Below, in pieces: positions 14,930-23,508 of a stretch of 51,392 bases of DNA; the first letter of the stretch is position 1, and every line of letters begins with the position of its first letter. The stretch comes from Flavobacteriales bacterium (GTDB taxonomy: Bacteria > Bacteroidota > Bacteroidia > Flavobacteriales_D > Crocinitomicaceae). The stretch is taken from positions 1-51,392 of the forward strand of contig CANMUN010000015.1 of NCBI GenBank assembly GCA_947500875.1, given 5' to 3'. A program made the translations under genes and the position numbers. Below the pieces are notes generated by a model. That model saw only the letters and a list, made by a program, of their open reading frames with translations, had not been told where the DNA came from and did no database searches.

Positions 14930-16308
14930 GCTTTTACGTGTTCGAGTTCTCCTTCGGACCTAGCAATCACCGCTGTGGCTAGGCAATTTCCAAGTACGTT
15001 TACTGAAGTTCGCGCCATATCCATCACAGCATCAATGCCAAGAATCACGCTCGCTTTCTCTGGGTCAAGCCCCATTGAGGCCACGGTTCCAGCGAGGATA
15101 ACGAAAGAAGCGCCACGCACTCCTGCGACCCCCTTACTGGTTAACATCAACACCAAACAAATCGAAATTTGTTCCCCAATGCTTAAATCAATGCCCGACA
15201 TTTGCGCAATAAAAACGGAAGCCAAGGAAAGGTAAAGCGTAGTTCCATCCAAGTTGAAACTGTAACCGGTAGGAATCACAAAACCCACAATATGTTTGGG
15301 TACGCCAAACCGCTCCATGTTTTCCATCGCTTTGGGCAATGCCGCCTCACTGCTTGCCGTGGCAAACGCCAAGGAAACGGGTTCTGATACAGCCGTTAAA
15401 AATTTGCGTACCGGAATTCGAGCAATTAAGGCAATGGGCAACAATACTCCAAGGATGAAAACCACCAGTGCAGCATACAAGGTGCCTACCAATTTCATGA
15501 GCGACATCAATACATCTACCCCTGATTTAGCCACCGTTGCCGACAAGGCGCCAAAGACGGCTAACGGAGCCAAGTACATTACTATGTCGGTAAACTTGAA
15601 CATAACTTCGGCTAAACTCTCGTTCATTCGAAGCATAGTGAGTTTGTGCTGCTCATGTTTGACCATGCCCAATCCTATGGCAAAAATCACCGAAAAAACA
15701 ACGATTTGAAGGACCGAATTTTCTGCAATGGATTTCGCAATGTTCTCAGGGAATATTTCCACAAAATGGTCCTTGTGCTCAGCGCGTTGGGCCAGCAATT
15801 CCGTCGATTTTTCTTTAACTTTTTCATTGACTTCCACATTAACCCCCTTGCCCGCTTGGGTAACGTTAATGGCTAAAAGTCCGATGAATAAAGCAACGGT
15901 GGTAACGATTTCAAAATACAAAATACTTTTCAGGCCCATGCGACCTACTTGTTTCAGGTTGCTATGACCAGCAATACCCACAACCAAAGTGGCGAAAATC
16001 AATGGCGCTACAAGTGTTTTAATCAAGCGTAGAAAAATTTTAGCGAAGCGCTCCATTTCTAAGGCAAAAGCCGGAAAATCCATCCCGACCTCAATCCCGA
16101 GGACCATCGCACTAAAAATCCATAAGGACATTTTTCTTCGAAAAAACGCAATAAGAAACAACATTGCGATAAGGATAAATCGCAGGGTTTCGAACATGCC
16201 TCGAGGCGCGTTCGGCAGGAAAGCTTTGACTGCAAATCCGGACAATAACAGACCGAAAATCACTAAGTAAACCTTGAGGTTGGCGGCTGATTTAAGAGTA
16301 TTCCACAT
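14926..16308 (-). CDS. Dicarboxylate/amino acid:cation symporter (DAACS family)
   Basis: Inner-membrane symporter of the GltP/DctA family, taking up dicarboxylates or acidic amino acids with protons or sodium. It shows many hydrophobic segments, the serine-rich reentrant loop (ATASSEAALPKAMENME), the NLDGTTLYLSLA motif equivalent to NMDGT of GltPh, and the second hairpin (LTSKGVAGVRGASFVILAGT). The end, DAVMDMARTSVNVLGNCLAT, contains the conserved D-x-x-R-T-x-x-N-V substrate and cation site. I choose ATG 16308 as start; an ATG 36 nt further upstream (16344) is also possible. It has a longer polar insert near 145-180 (VNVEVNEKVKEK). The Kazal-repeat gene follows in the same operon. Confidence 0.9.
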   Translation of the reverse strand: MWNTLKSAANLKVYLVIFGLLLSGFAVKAFLPNAPRGMFETLRFILIAMLFLIAFFRRKMSLWIFSAMVLGIEVGMDFPAFALEMERFAKIFLRLIKTLVAPLIFATLVVGIAGHSNLKQVGRMGLKSILYFEIVTTVALFIGLLAINVTQAGKGVNVEVNEKVKEKSTELLAQRAEHKDHFVEIFPENIAKSIAENSVLQIVVFSVIFAIGLGMVKHEQHKLTMLRMNESLAEVMFKFTDIVMYLAPLAVFGALSATVAKSGVDVLMSLMKLVGTLYAALVVFILGVLLPIALIARIPVRKFLTAVSEPVSLAFATASSEAALPKAMENMERFGVPKHIVGFVIPTGYSFNLDGTTLYLSLASVFIAQMSGIDLSIGEQISICLVLMLTSKGVAGVRGASFVILAGTVASMGLDPEKASVILGIDAVMDMARTSVNVLGNCLATAVIARSEGELEHVKA

Positions 16309-16348
16309 GGTGTAAAGGTAGGCAATTCCATCTTTGATTCCCAATCCT

Positions 16349-16356
16349 TATCTTTG
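16349..16356 (+). promoter_or_regulatory. TAnnTTTG promoter box of the carboxylase gene
   Basis: TATCTTTG ends 14 nt before the ATG at 16371. No -33 TTG at standard spacing is seen; a nearer TTG at 16334-16336 is only 12 nt away. Confidence 0.5.
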
Positions 16357-16370
16357 TAGAAAAAACATCG

Positions 16371-18014
16371 ATGGGCATTTCAAACAGCGAATTAGAGTTC
16401 AATTTTAACGAAGATCGCATGCGGTTGCGCATTCGAAACCTGGAGCAACAATTGGAGAAAATCTACCTTGGAGGCGGTAAAAAACGCATCGATAAGCTCC
16501 ACGAATCGGGAAAGTTAACCGCGCGGGAACGTATCGAATTATTGCTTGACCCAGGAACGGATCGATTCGAGTTGGGAGCCATCGCAGGTTATGGAATGTA
16601 TCAAGAACACGGAGGGTGTCCCGGTGCAGGAGTTGTGGTTGTGATTGGTTATGTAGCCGGACGTCAGTGCATTGTGGTAGCCAACGATGCTACCGTAAAA
16701 GCAGGAGCTTGGTTTCCAATTACCGGAAAGAAAAACTTGCGGGCTCAAGAAATTGCCATGGAAAATCGTTTGCCCATTATTTATTTGGTCGATTCCGCCG
16801 GGGTTTACCTACCGATGCAAGATGAAATTTTCCCCGACAAGGAACACTTCGGACGTATTTTTCGCAACAACGCTGTCATGAGTTCCGAGGGAATAGTTCA
16901 AATTGCTGCCGTAATGGGAAGCTGTGTTGCAGGCGGAGCCTATTTACCCATTATGTCAGATGAAAGTTTGATTGTCAATAAAACAGGCACCATTTTCTTA
17001 GCAGGCTCCTATTTGGTGAAAGCAGCCATCGGCGAGAACATCGATAACGAAACTTTGGGAGGCGCAAGCACACAAACCGAGATTTCAGGCGTTTGCGATT
17101 ATAAGGTTGAAACCGATGAAGTATGCTTGGCAACCATCCGAGATTTGATGTCGCGCATTGCCAAAGCAGAGGACGCAGGATTCGACCGCATTGAAAGCGT
17201 TGAACCTTTGTTCCCGGCCAAGAACCTTTATGGAATTATGCCGGACGAACGCTCAAAACCCTATAAAACACGAGAAATATTGAAGTGTATCGTCGATGGT
17301 TCTGAATTCACCGAATACAAGGAAGGCTACGGCAAAAGTATGTTGTGCGCCTATGCGAGAATCGATGGTTGGAGTGTAGGTATTGTCGCTAACAATCGTG
17401 AAATATCGAAATCAGCGAAAGGAGAAATGCAAATGGGCGGTGTGATTTATTCCGATTCTGCCGATAAAGCCGCTCGATTCATCATGAATTGCAATCAAAA
17501 AGGCATTCCCTTGGTCTTTTTACAAGACGTTACCGGTTTTATGGTCGGTTCAAAAAGCGAACATGGAGGCATCATCAAGGACGGCGCAAAATTGGTCAAT
17601 GCCATGTCGAACAGCGTTGTTCCCAAATTCACCGTGGTTCTTGGAAATTCTTACGGTGCAGGTAATTATGCCATGTGCGGCAAAGCGTATGATCCACGGT
17701 TAATTGTTGCATGGCCTACTGCAGAAATTGCCGTGATGAGTGGAGCCGCCGCTGCAAAAACCTTATTGCAAATTGAAGTAGCGACCTTAAAAGCAAAAGG
17801 GGAAGAAATCACTGAAGCGCGCGAAAATGAACTCTTCAACCGCATAAAGTCGCGCTACGACGAACAAATCTCACCCTATTATGCTGCCAGCCGTTTGTGG
17901 GTGGATGCAATCATAGACCCCGCGGAAACGCGCAAGATTTTATCCCTGGGGATCTCCATGGCTAACCATGCTAAACCCACCAAACGCTATAATGTTGGCG
18001 CGATTCAGACGTGA
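16371..18014 (+). CDS. Acyl-CoA carboxylase beta subunit (carboxyltransferase)
   Basis: Biotin-dependent carboxyltransferase subunit of 547 residues, most like methylcrotonyl-CoA/propionyl-CoA carboxylase beta chains. It transfers CO2 from carboxybiotin to an acyl-CoA. The N-terminal crotonase-fold domain has GKLTARERIELLLDPGT (about 44-60) and YLPMQDEIFPDKEHFGRIF (about 145-163), the latter close to methylcrotonyl-CoA carboxylases. The C-terminal domain has FLQDVTGFMVGSKSEHGGII and GNSYGAGNYAMCGKAYDPR. A methylcrotonyl-CoA role (leucine breakdown) is the best guess, and a leucine-dehydrogenase-like gene occurs elsewhere in the window. No biotin carboxylase or biotin carrier gene is adjacent. 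The ATG lies 14 nt after a promoter box. Confidence 0.9.
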   Translation: MGISNSELEFNFNEDRMRLRIRNLEQQLEKIYLGGGKKRIDKLHESGKLTARERIELLLDPGTDRFELGAIAGYGMYQEHGGCPGAGVVVVIGYVAGRQCIVVANDATVKAGAWFPITGKKNLRAQEIAMENRLPIIYLVDSAGVYLPMQDEIFPDKEHFGRIFRNNAVMSSEGIVQIAAVMGSCVAGGAYLPIMSDESLIVNKTGTIFLAGSYLVKAAIGENIDNETLGGASTQTEISGVCDYKVETDEVCLATIRDLMSRIAKAEDAGFDRIESVEPLFPAKNLYGIMPDERSKPYKTREILKCIVDGSEFTEYKEGYGKSMLCAYARIDGWSVGIVANNREISKSAKGEMQMGGVIYSDSADKAARFIMNCNQKGIPLVFLQDVTGFMVGSKSEHGGIIKDGAKLVNAMSNSVVPKFTVVLGNSYGAGNYAMCGKAYDPRLIVAWPTAEIAVMSGAAAAKTLLQIEVATLKAKGEEITEARENELFNRIKSRYDEQISPYYAASRLWVDAIIDPAETRKILSLGISMANHAKPTKRYNVGAIQT

Positions 18015-18041
18015 TAAAGTCCAACGTTTTTTTGTCAGATA

Positions 18042-18644
18042 ATGAAGTGTAACATGCTCCCCTTATCGATGAACTTAAGCACTATAAAGAATTTTGCAAC
18101 CCTCTCTGTCATAGGGTTGTTCTCGGGCTTACTGGTTTCATTGAGTCATCAACACATGAACACCGTACCCGCTCCATCCAGTAGCAGTGCGTGCGACTCC
18201 ACTCGGTTAATGGTTTCATGGGACGACCCCGATCGGAGCGGCACCAACATTCGTAGTACCCCGGGGGGAACGGTGGTGGGAGTTCTCTACCAAAAATCAT
18301 TTCCAGATGGTTGTTGCTTTGAAGTAGTAGAGCATCAAAACGGATGGTTTCGTATTCATGGAAAGATCTTGACGCCGGAAAAGGATTACTCGATTAAAGG
18401 GGGAAAAGGATGGGTACATAAATCGGTGATTTCCGTAGGAACCACCAATTACGGAAACGAAACCCTATACCTCAGAAACAAAAACAACGAGAACGGGATC
18501 GTAGTTGCTGTTATCCAATCCGCAGTTACTGGCTTGCGTATTTTGGATATTTGCGGCACGTGGGTTAATGTAAGTTATCAAAAAACCAGCGGTTGGATTT
18601 CTCAAGATCATTTGTGCGGTATTCCTTGGACTACGTGCAATTGA
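18042..18644 (+). CDS. Exported protein with two bacterial SH3 domains
   Basis: The 200-residue product has an N-terminal hydrophobic segment (about 15-37, FATLSVIGLFSGLLVSL) acting as signal or anchor. Two SH3b-like domains follow: one at about 65-132 (NIRSTPGGTVVGVLY, then GGKGWVHKSVI) and one at about 138-195 (LYLRNKNNENGIVVAVIQ, then GWISQDHL). Paired cysteines may form disulfides outside the cytoplasm. SH3b domains in envelope proteins often bind peptidoglycan peptides, but there is no catalytic domain here, so a cell-wall binding role is inference. An ATG at 18069 is an alternative start with a shorter pre-signal region. It is convergent with the following glycosyltransferase gene. Confidence 0.75.
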   Translation: MKCNMLPLSMNLSTIKNFATLSVIGLFSGLLVSLSHQHMNTVPAPSSSSACDSTRLMVSWDDPDRSGTNIRSTPGGTVVGVLYQKSFPDGCCFEVVEHQNGWFRIHGKILTPEKDYSIKGGKGWVHKSVISVGTTNYGNETLYLRNKNNENGIVVAVIQSAVTGLRILDICGTWVNVSYQKTSGWISQDHLCGIPWTTCN

Positions 18645-18686
18645 ATCCCTCAAGAAATCAGGTTATCTCTACGTCCCTGTAATTCC

Positions 18687-19616
18687 TTACTTCGGGAACT
18701 TTCCCACCTTCTGGTAATTTACGTAATTGGGATTCAGCCCTAAACACATCAAAACGTCTTTCGCTCGATCTTTTAGGGTTCTACGGTTCATGGAAATATC
18801 GGTTTTAAACGTCCAGTTCATGGCAGCTATTCGCTCTTGCATGAGCGTGGGATGCTGGCCTTCAAAGCGCTTAACCTGGGTTAAATGCTGTTCGTATTCG
18901 AAGCGATCCACTGCGGGAACGTTGTTTTCCATCCATGCATCGTCGTGCCAAAGCTTGTTGAAATTACGCTGTTTTCGCTGCATTGCCTGCGGTTCTTTCA
19001 CCCAACCGTAATGGTGAATGTGCGCCGGAAGTTCCACCACCTTGAGTTTCTCATTATCCCCTTTGCGGAAACCTTGAGCGTCGCGGTATGAATAAATGTC
19101 CGAGCGATTGCGTACAATCCGAATTTCGTGACGGTACCACGAATTGGATGCCCCGAGGTAATCGTAAGAACCGTAAAAATGACGGTATTTGAACAAAAAG
19201 CCGTCGACGTTCTCGTCGTTCAAATAATGCTCCATTGCTTGCCGTAACAGGGCGTCGCACCCATCCTCTAAAACTTCATCCCCTTGGATGTAGAAGCACC
19301 AATCGCTATCGCTCGATATGGCCTTGAATGCCTTGTTGGTTTCAACCGCAAGCACCTCTCCCTTCTCACGTAAAGAATCGTCCCATACGGTTTCGATGAC
19401 CCTAATTATTGGGCTACCCATCCCTTGAATAAGCGCTAAGGTGTCGTCGTCCGATTGACCCACCGCTAAGACAAATTCATCGCACATCGGTAAGACCGAA
19501 TGAATGGCCTCCAGGATTGGATAATCATAGATGAGCGCGTTGCGAATGAAGGTAAAACCGGTGACTTTCACCCTGCAAAGGTGCGTATTTTTGTTGGGAT
19601 GGAAGGCGTTTTTCAA
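18687..19616 (-). CDS. Family 2-like glycosyltransferase
   Basis: The 309-residue product has a GT-A-type nucleotide-sugar fold. FTFIRNALIYDYPILEAI (about 22-39) opens the domain, DEFVLAVGQSDDDTLALI (about 46-63) carries the first acidic cluster, and WCFYIQGDEVLEDGC (about 107-121) provides the QGDE metal-binding motif in place of DxD. HIHHYGWVKEP is a further motif of this subgroup. There are no membrane segments, so it probably works at the inner face of the membrane. Target sugars are unknown; the nearby nonulosonic acid operon suggests surface glycans, though it is on the other strand and separated by an accessory patch. Confidence 0.8.
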   Translation of the reverse strand: MKNAFHPNKNTHLCRVKVTGFTFIRNALIYDYPILEAIHSVLPMCDEFVLAVGQSDDDTLALIQGMGSPIIRVIETVWDDSLREKGEVLAVETNKAFKAISSDSDWCFYIQGDEVLEDGCDALLRQAMEHYLNDENVDGFLFKYRHFYGSYDYLGASNSWYRHEIRIVRNRSDIYSYRDAQGFRKGDNEKLKVVELPAHIHHYGWVKEPQAMQRKQRNFNKLWHDDAWMENNVPAVDRFEYEQHLTQVKRFEGQHPTLMQERIAAMNWTFKTDISMNRRTLKDRAKDVLMCLGLNPNYVNYQKVGKFPK

Positions 19617-19770
19617 CGTGTACCTATCTCCATTTTCATTTATTTTTTTTCAAAGCCAATAGGTAATTATTAAAAGTTATATTTAAGGAAACTAATTTGA
19701 AACTTATTTAATCACAGAAATAAGAACTCTATTGATTTAACACCCTTTTATTTCTAAAAATTAAATTCAT

Positions 19771-20031
19771 ATGCCAATACCCGACAACCTATCTCGAGAA
19801 GATATTTTAGGTGCAGCAGAACAGAGGAACAAAGGCCGATTGATTCCGAAGCGACGAAATGCTCGAACCATTGAATTGAGCATTGATGGCAAAAAATACC
19901 CTGTTAAAATCTTAATTTCATGGGGTCATGAAATTGCAACTGGACAAGAATTAAACTCTAATCTTTTTACGAGCGATGATGCCGTTAAATGCCTGCGTAA
20001 TCTAGGTTTTACAGATTTCGTAAGTCCATAG
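19771..20031 (+). CDS. Small protein resembling a restriction-enzyme N-terminal head domain
   Basis: The 86-residue product reads IPDNLSREDILGAAEQ at the start, then a basic stretch (IPKRRNARTIELSIDGKKYP), VKILISWGHEIATGQEL and CLRNLGFTDFV at the end. This order (IP-x-x-I-x-x-x-x-I-A, then Y-L-x-x-G-x-YP-x-K, then tG-x-eL and a final L-x-LGF) resembles the N-terminal head domain seen in ScoMcrA-like and other HNH-type restriction endonucleases. The match is from memory and needs testing. Only this domain is present and no nuclease follows, so it may be a remnant, a free-standing regulator, or an unrelated small protein. The surrounding DNA (19617-19770, 20032-20123) is AT-rich with no other gene. 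Confidence 0.55.
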   Translation: MPIPDNLSREDILGAAEQRNKGRLIPKRRNARTIELSIDGKKYPVKILISWGHEIATGQELNSNLFTSDDAVKCLRNLGFTDFVSP

Positions 20032-20111
20032 GTATAATAATATTTCGAATGGTAAGAGAATAGGCACATTATCCCCGGTTGTTAGCACCTTCCTTCCGTC
20101 GCTTATTTTAG

Positions 20112-20119
20112 TATTTTTG
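20112..20119 (+). promoter_or_regulatory. TAnnTTTG box close to the start codon
   Basis: TATTTTTG ends 4 nt before the ATG at 20124, so a transcript from it would be leaderless or nearly so. It heads the four-gene nonulosonic acid operon. No -33 TTG at standard spacing is visible. Confidence 0.5.
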
Positions 20120-20123
20120 TTCC

Positions 20124-21908
20124 ATGTACCCACAACGCCCTTACGTGCTCATTGAAGTGGCCAACACCCACGGTGGAGACCTCCCCTATTTGAACGACTT
20201 AATCGACCGTTTTGCCTCGTTCCAAGGAGACTACGGGATGAAATTTCAACCGCTTTCGCCGGATACGCTCGCTACCCCTGATTTTCCCTGGTATTCAGTC
20301 TACCAAGAACTGTATTTTACTCCCGAACAATGGGCATCCATCCTTCAAAAAGCCCAAGCCACCAAAGAAGTATGGATTGACATCTTCGACGTGTACGGTG
20401 TTCAAATCGTTCGTGAAAACCTATCGCTCATTCACGGTATTAAGTTTCAATCTTCGGTGCTCTTCAACGAAGAAGTCATCTTGGAATTAAGTCAACTCGA
20501 CCTAAGCCATTGTTCCCTGATTCTCAACATTGCCGCACAATCCCTTGACACCATTGAACAGCGCATAGAATCCTTGAAAAACAGGCTTCAACCCAAAACC
20601 ATCTACCTCGAAATTGGCTTCCAGGCCTACCCTACCGAACTGACCGACAGCGGTCTTTCCAAAATGAAGGCCCTGCAAGAACGGTTCAATTATCCTTTGG
20701 TCTTCGCGGATCACCTAGAAGGCAGTTCCACGGACTCCATGGTTCTCCCCTTACTCGCATGGCAGCAGGGGGCCAGCATTATCGAAAAGCACGTAATGCT
20801 TTCAGATCGGGAAACGAAATACGATCATTTCTCTTCCATGACGCCCGAGCAATTCGAAGCACTGGACCAAACGCTTGAACGCTATGCTACTGCGGCACAA
20901 GCTCCCTTCATCAATCCAAGAGAAGAAGACTACTTAGCAAAAACCGTCATGATTCCCGTGCTGAAAATCCCCAAATCAGCGGGCGATTTAATCCATCCAC
21001 TAAACGATATCTTCTACCGTCGAAGCGGTAAGGAAGGACTGACCTTGTCCGGAATTCAAGCCTTGCAACGCCAGCATCAAGTGCTTGCTTACGATAAATC
21101 CTCATTGGATACCGTAACTTCGGAGAACTTTCGTCCCGCGCGCATTGGTGCCATCGTGGCATGCCGCATGAAATCATCCAGGCTCAAAAGCAAAGCCATT
21201 CTGCCCATAGGAGCCTTAACTTCGGTGGCCTTTTGCCTCAACCGTGTGTTGCGTTTTGAATCCTTGGATGCCGTAATACTCGCCAGTTCAACCACTGAAG
21301 AAGACGCTGTCTTATCGCAACACACCCACGATCCATCGGTTGCCTTTTTCCAAGGCGATCCGGAAGACGTGATGAAGCGCTACATTGACGTGTGCGACGC
21401 CCATCAATTGGATGTCATCGTTCGCATTACCGCCGACATGCCTTTTGTCGATAATGCCGTGTTTCAACACCTTTTATCCGCCCACTTTGAAAGTGGCGCA
21501 GATTACACCGTTGGAGAAGATGCTGCCATCGGGGTGAACCTTGAAATCTTCAATACGTCTTGTCTAAAACGCATCAAACAGTATTTCCCATCCGCCGATT
21601 ATTCGGAGTACATGACGTGGTACTTTCAGAACAATCCCGAATACGTGCGCATTAACCGCGTTGCTTTACCTGAAGTGTTCGTTCGAAACTATCGCTTGAC
21701 CTTGGACTACGAAGAAGATCTTGCCATGCTCAATGCGGTAGAAAGTGCTCTTGCACCGCAGAATCCTAAGTACACCTTGGAAGACGTTATCCATTTCCTG
21801 GATGCCCATCCGGAAGTTGCAGGAATGAACGGTCATTTAAGTCTGCGCTACAAAACCGATCAAGCCTTGATTGATCTATTGAACGACAAAACCAAAATTC
21901 GACCATGA
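20124..21908 (+). CDS. Fusion of NeuB-type synthase and SpsF-like cytidylyltransferase
   Basis: A 594-residue two-domain enzyme. Residues about 1-335 form a NeuB-like barrel plus linker: VLIEVANTHGGD (about 8-19) at the start, FADHLEGSSTD, and IIEKHVMLSDRETKYDH (about 219-235) with the conserved EKH. NeuB-type enzymes condense a hexose derivative with phosphoenolpyruvate to give a nonulosonic acid. Residues about 340-594 are SpsF/NeuA-like: IVACRMKSSRLKSKAI (nucleotide-binding loop) and VIVRITADMPFVDN (D-x-PF/L-x-D metal motif). This half would activate the product or another sugar with CTP. The frame runs without interruption through the junction. It heads an operon in which every gene overlaps the next by 4 nt, and a separate PseI-like synthase is encoded at the end. 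Confidence 0.85.
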   Translation: MYPQRPYVLIEVANTHGGDLPYLNDLIDRFASFQGDYGMKFQPLSPDTLATPDFPWYSVYQELYFTPEQWASILQKAQATKEVWIDIFDVYGVQIVRENLSLIHGIKFQSSVLFNEEVILELSQLDLSHCSLILNIAAQSLDTIEQRIESLKNRLQPKTIYLEIGFQAYPTELTDSGLSKMKALQERFNYPLVFADHLEGSSTDSMVLPLLAWQQGASIIEKHVMLSDRETKYDHFSSMTPEQFEALDQTLERYATAAQAPFINPREEDYLAKTVMIPVLKIPKSAGDLIHPLNDIFYRRSGKEGLTLSGIQALQRQHQVLAYDKSSLDTVTSENFRPARIGAIVACRMKSSRLKSKAILPIGALTSVAFCLNRVLRFESLDAVILASSTTEEDAVLSQHTHDPSVAFFQGDPEDVMKRYIDVCDAHQLDVIVRITADMPFVDNAVFQHLLSAHFESGADYTVGEDAAIGVNLEIFNTSCLKRIKQYFPSADYSEYMTWYFQNNPEYVRINRVALPEVFVRNYRLTLDYEEDLAMLNAVESALAPQNPKYTLEDVIHFLDAHPEVAGMNGHLSLRYKTDQALIDLLNDKTKIRP

Positions 21909-22525
21909 GAATCCTGGTATTTTCGGATTCCTTGAGCCTACCAAGAAGCCAACCAGAAACGTGCTTGCACGAACAAACTTGGCCGGAACTTTTGCGGAAA
22001 AAAGGTCACGAAGTGTGCTTAAGCGCCATCGGTGGAGCAACCGTTCGGGACATATTGAAACAAACCTTTTACTTTCAAGACCGCCGATATTTCGACTTGG
22101 TCGTCGTGCAGTGCGGCATTGTGGATTGTGCGCCAAGATTCGCCAAACGATGGGAATTGAAAATCCTACAATCCTTGGGAAAATTTGGTAGTTGGGGCAT
22201 GAAGTTGTTGAACCGAAAGAGCATTCGAAACCTACGCAAACTCACCTACACCTCCGACAAGAACTATCGCGAAGGAATTCAACGCCTGGAAAACGCGTTC
22301 GATGCTCCGGTAGTTTTTGTAGAAATTCTACCCGCCACTTCATCCTATGAATCGCAATTGCCTGGAGTCAGCAATAACATTGAGGCATTTAATACCATAA
22401 TTCGTTCCCACCGCCACATTTCCATGAAAGACATTCCCACCAACGGGATCATGTCCGACCACCACCATTTGAGCGCGGAAGGCCATGCCTACCTGGTGGA
22501 TCGCATTTTAAACCAGTTGCCATGA
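21905..22525 (+). CDS. SGNH/GDSL-type hydrolase or acyltransferase
   Basis: The 206-residue product has the four blocks of the SGNH fold: RILVFSDSLSLP near 2-13 (nucleophile Ser in SDS), IGGATVRDIL near 40-49 (Gly), VVVQCGIVDCAPRF near 65-78 (block III, Cys where Asn is more usual), and MSDHHHLSAEGH near 180-191 (Asp and His of the triad). No signal peptide is seen, so it acts in the cytoplasm, unlike many secreted SGNH esterases. In this operon it probably adds or removes an acyl group on a nonulosonic acid or its precursor; this is inferred from context. It overlaps both neighbours by 4 nt. Confidence 0.75.
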   Translation: MRILVFSDSLSLPRSQPETCLHEQTWPELLRKKGHEVCLSAIGGATVRDILKQTFYFQDRRYFDLVVVQCGIVDCAPRFAKRWELKILQSLGKFGSWGMKLLNRKSIRNLRKLTYTSDKNYREGIQRLENAFDAPVVFVEILPATSSYESQLPGVSNNIEAFNTIIRSHRHISMKDIPTNGIMSDHHHLSAEGHAYLVDRILNQLP

Positions 22526-23508
22526 CCTATCCTCATTTGCATCCGCAAAGCGGTCAGCTCGGTCCGTATTCCTTGGTTCCTATTCGCATGGAAGACCGCG
22601 AAGACATTCGCCGATGGAGGAATGAACAAATGTACCATTTGCGTCAAAGCAGTCCCCTAACGCAAGAACAGCAGGACGTCTATTTTTCTACCGTCGTGAA
22701 AGGATTGTTCGAGGATCCGAATCCAACTCAGTACTTGTTTTCGTACCTGCAAGAAGGAAACTGCATCGGCTACGGCGGATTGGTGCACCTGGATCGTGCG
22801 CGGGGAAGCGCTGAGTTGTCGTTCATCATGAACACTGCGTTGGAAGCCACGGAATTTGCCCTTCATTGGGGCAATTATCTCAGGCTGATTCAACCGATTG
22901 CCTTCGAGGGGTTGAAGTTGCGTAAAATCTTCACCTACGCCTACGACTTGCGTCCCCATTTGTATTCCATTCTCGAAAATGCGGAATTCCTTCAAGAAGT
23001 TATCATTCCAAACGCCTTGAACGAAAACGGTCGTTCTATCCCTGCTTTGGTGCACAGCCGCTGGAATGCAACGTTGCGCAAGGCCAAACAGGATGACGCT
23101 ACCCTGACTTTCAAGTGGGCGGTATCGCCGGAGGTTCGTGCTTATTCCTTCAGCCAAGATGAAATTCGTTGGGACGGACATGAGGCCTGGTTTAAGGCAA
23201 AAACACACGATTCGAACTGTTTATATTACCTCATGGAATCTCCGTTTGGCGTTTTAGGGTCGATTCGTTTTGACCTCAAAGGAACAGGAACGGGATGGAT
23301 TAGTTATTTGCTGGATCCTCAATTTCACGGTCAGGGATGGGGAATTGCCCTGCTGCTCATGGGGGAAAAAGAAGCACGTCGCGCGGGCCTTCAACAATTA
23401 ATTGGCGAGGTGATGCCCGAAAATAGCTCATCTTGTGCTATCTTTGCCAAGTTAGAATACGAAAAAGAGGTGTTGTCCGACCGTATTCGCTACACGAAAT
23501 TTCTATGA
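22522..23508 (+). CDS. Tandem GNAT acyltransferase protein
   Basis: The 328-residue product seems to hold two GNAT domains. The first (about 12-170) starts YSLVPIRMEDREDIRRWRNE, a PseH-like opening, with CIGYGGLVHLDRARGSAELS. The second (about 185-328) has LTFKWAVSPEVRAYSF and WISYLLDPQFHGQGWGIALL, the latter being the acetyl-CoA binding motif A with its (Q/R)GxGxA pattern. It ends SSCAIFAKLEYEKE. The second domain has the more canonical acetyl-CoA loop, and the first may be divergent. N-acetylation of an amino sugar is the expected step in pseudaminic or legionaminic acid pathways (PseH in the former). It overlaps its neighbours by 4 nt on both sides. Confidence 0.75.
   Translation: MTYPHLHPQSGQLGPYSLVPIRMEDREDIRRWRNEQMYHLRQSSPLTQEQQDVYFSTVVKGLFEDPNPTQYLFSYLQEGNCIGYGGLVHLDRARGSAELSFIMNTALEATEFALHWGNYLRLIQPIAFEGLKLRKIFTYAYDLRPHLYSILENAEFLQEVIIPNALNENGRSIPALVHSRWNATLRKAKQDDATLTFKWAVSPEVRAYSFSQDEIRWDGHEAWFKAKTHDSNCLYYLMESPFGVLGSIRFDLKGTGTGWISYLLDPQFHGQGWGIALLLMGEKEARRAGLQQLIGEVMPENSSSCAIFAKLEYEKEVLSDRIRYTKFL

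Noticed and set aside
22657..23208. 183-codon minus-strand frame inside the tandem GNAT gene
   Set aside because: The GNAT frame is conserved and overlaps its neighbours in the operon pattern; the minus frame is antisense without any motif.
23433..23504. Longer PseI start at 23433
   Set aside because: It would overlap the GNAT gene by 76 nt and add residues with no counterpart in the family; ATG 23505 gives the operon's usual 4-nt overlap.
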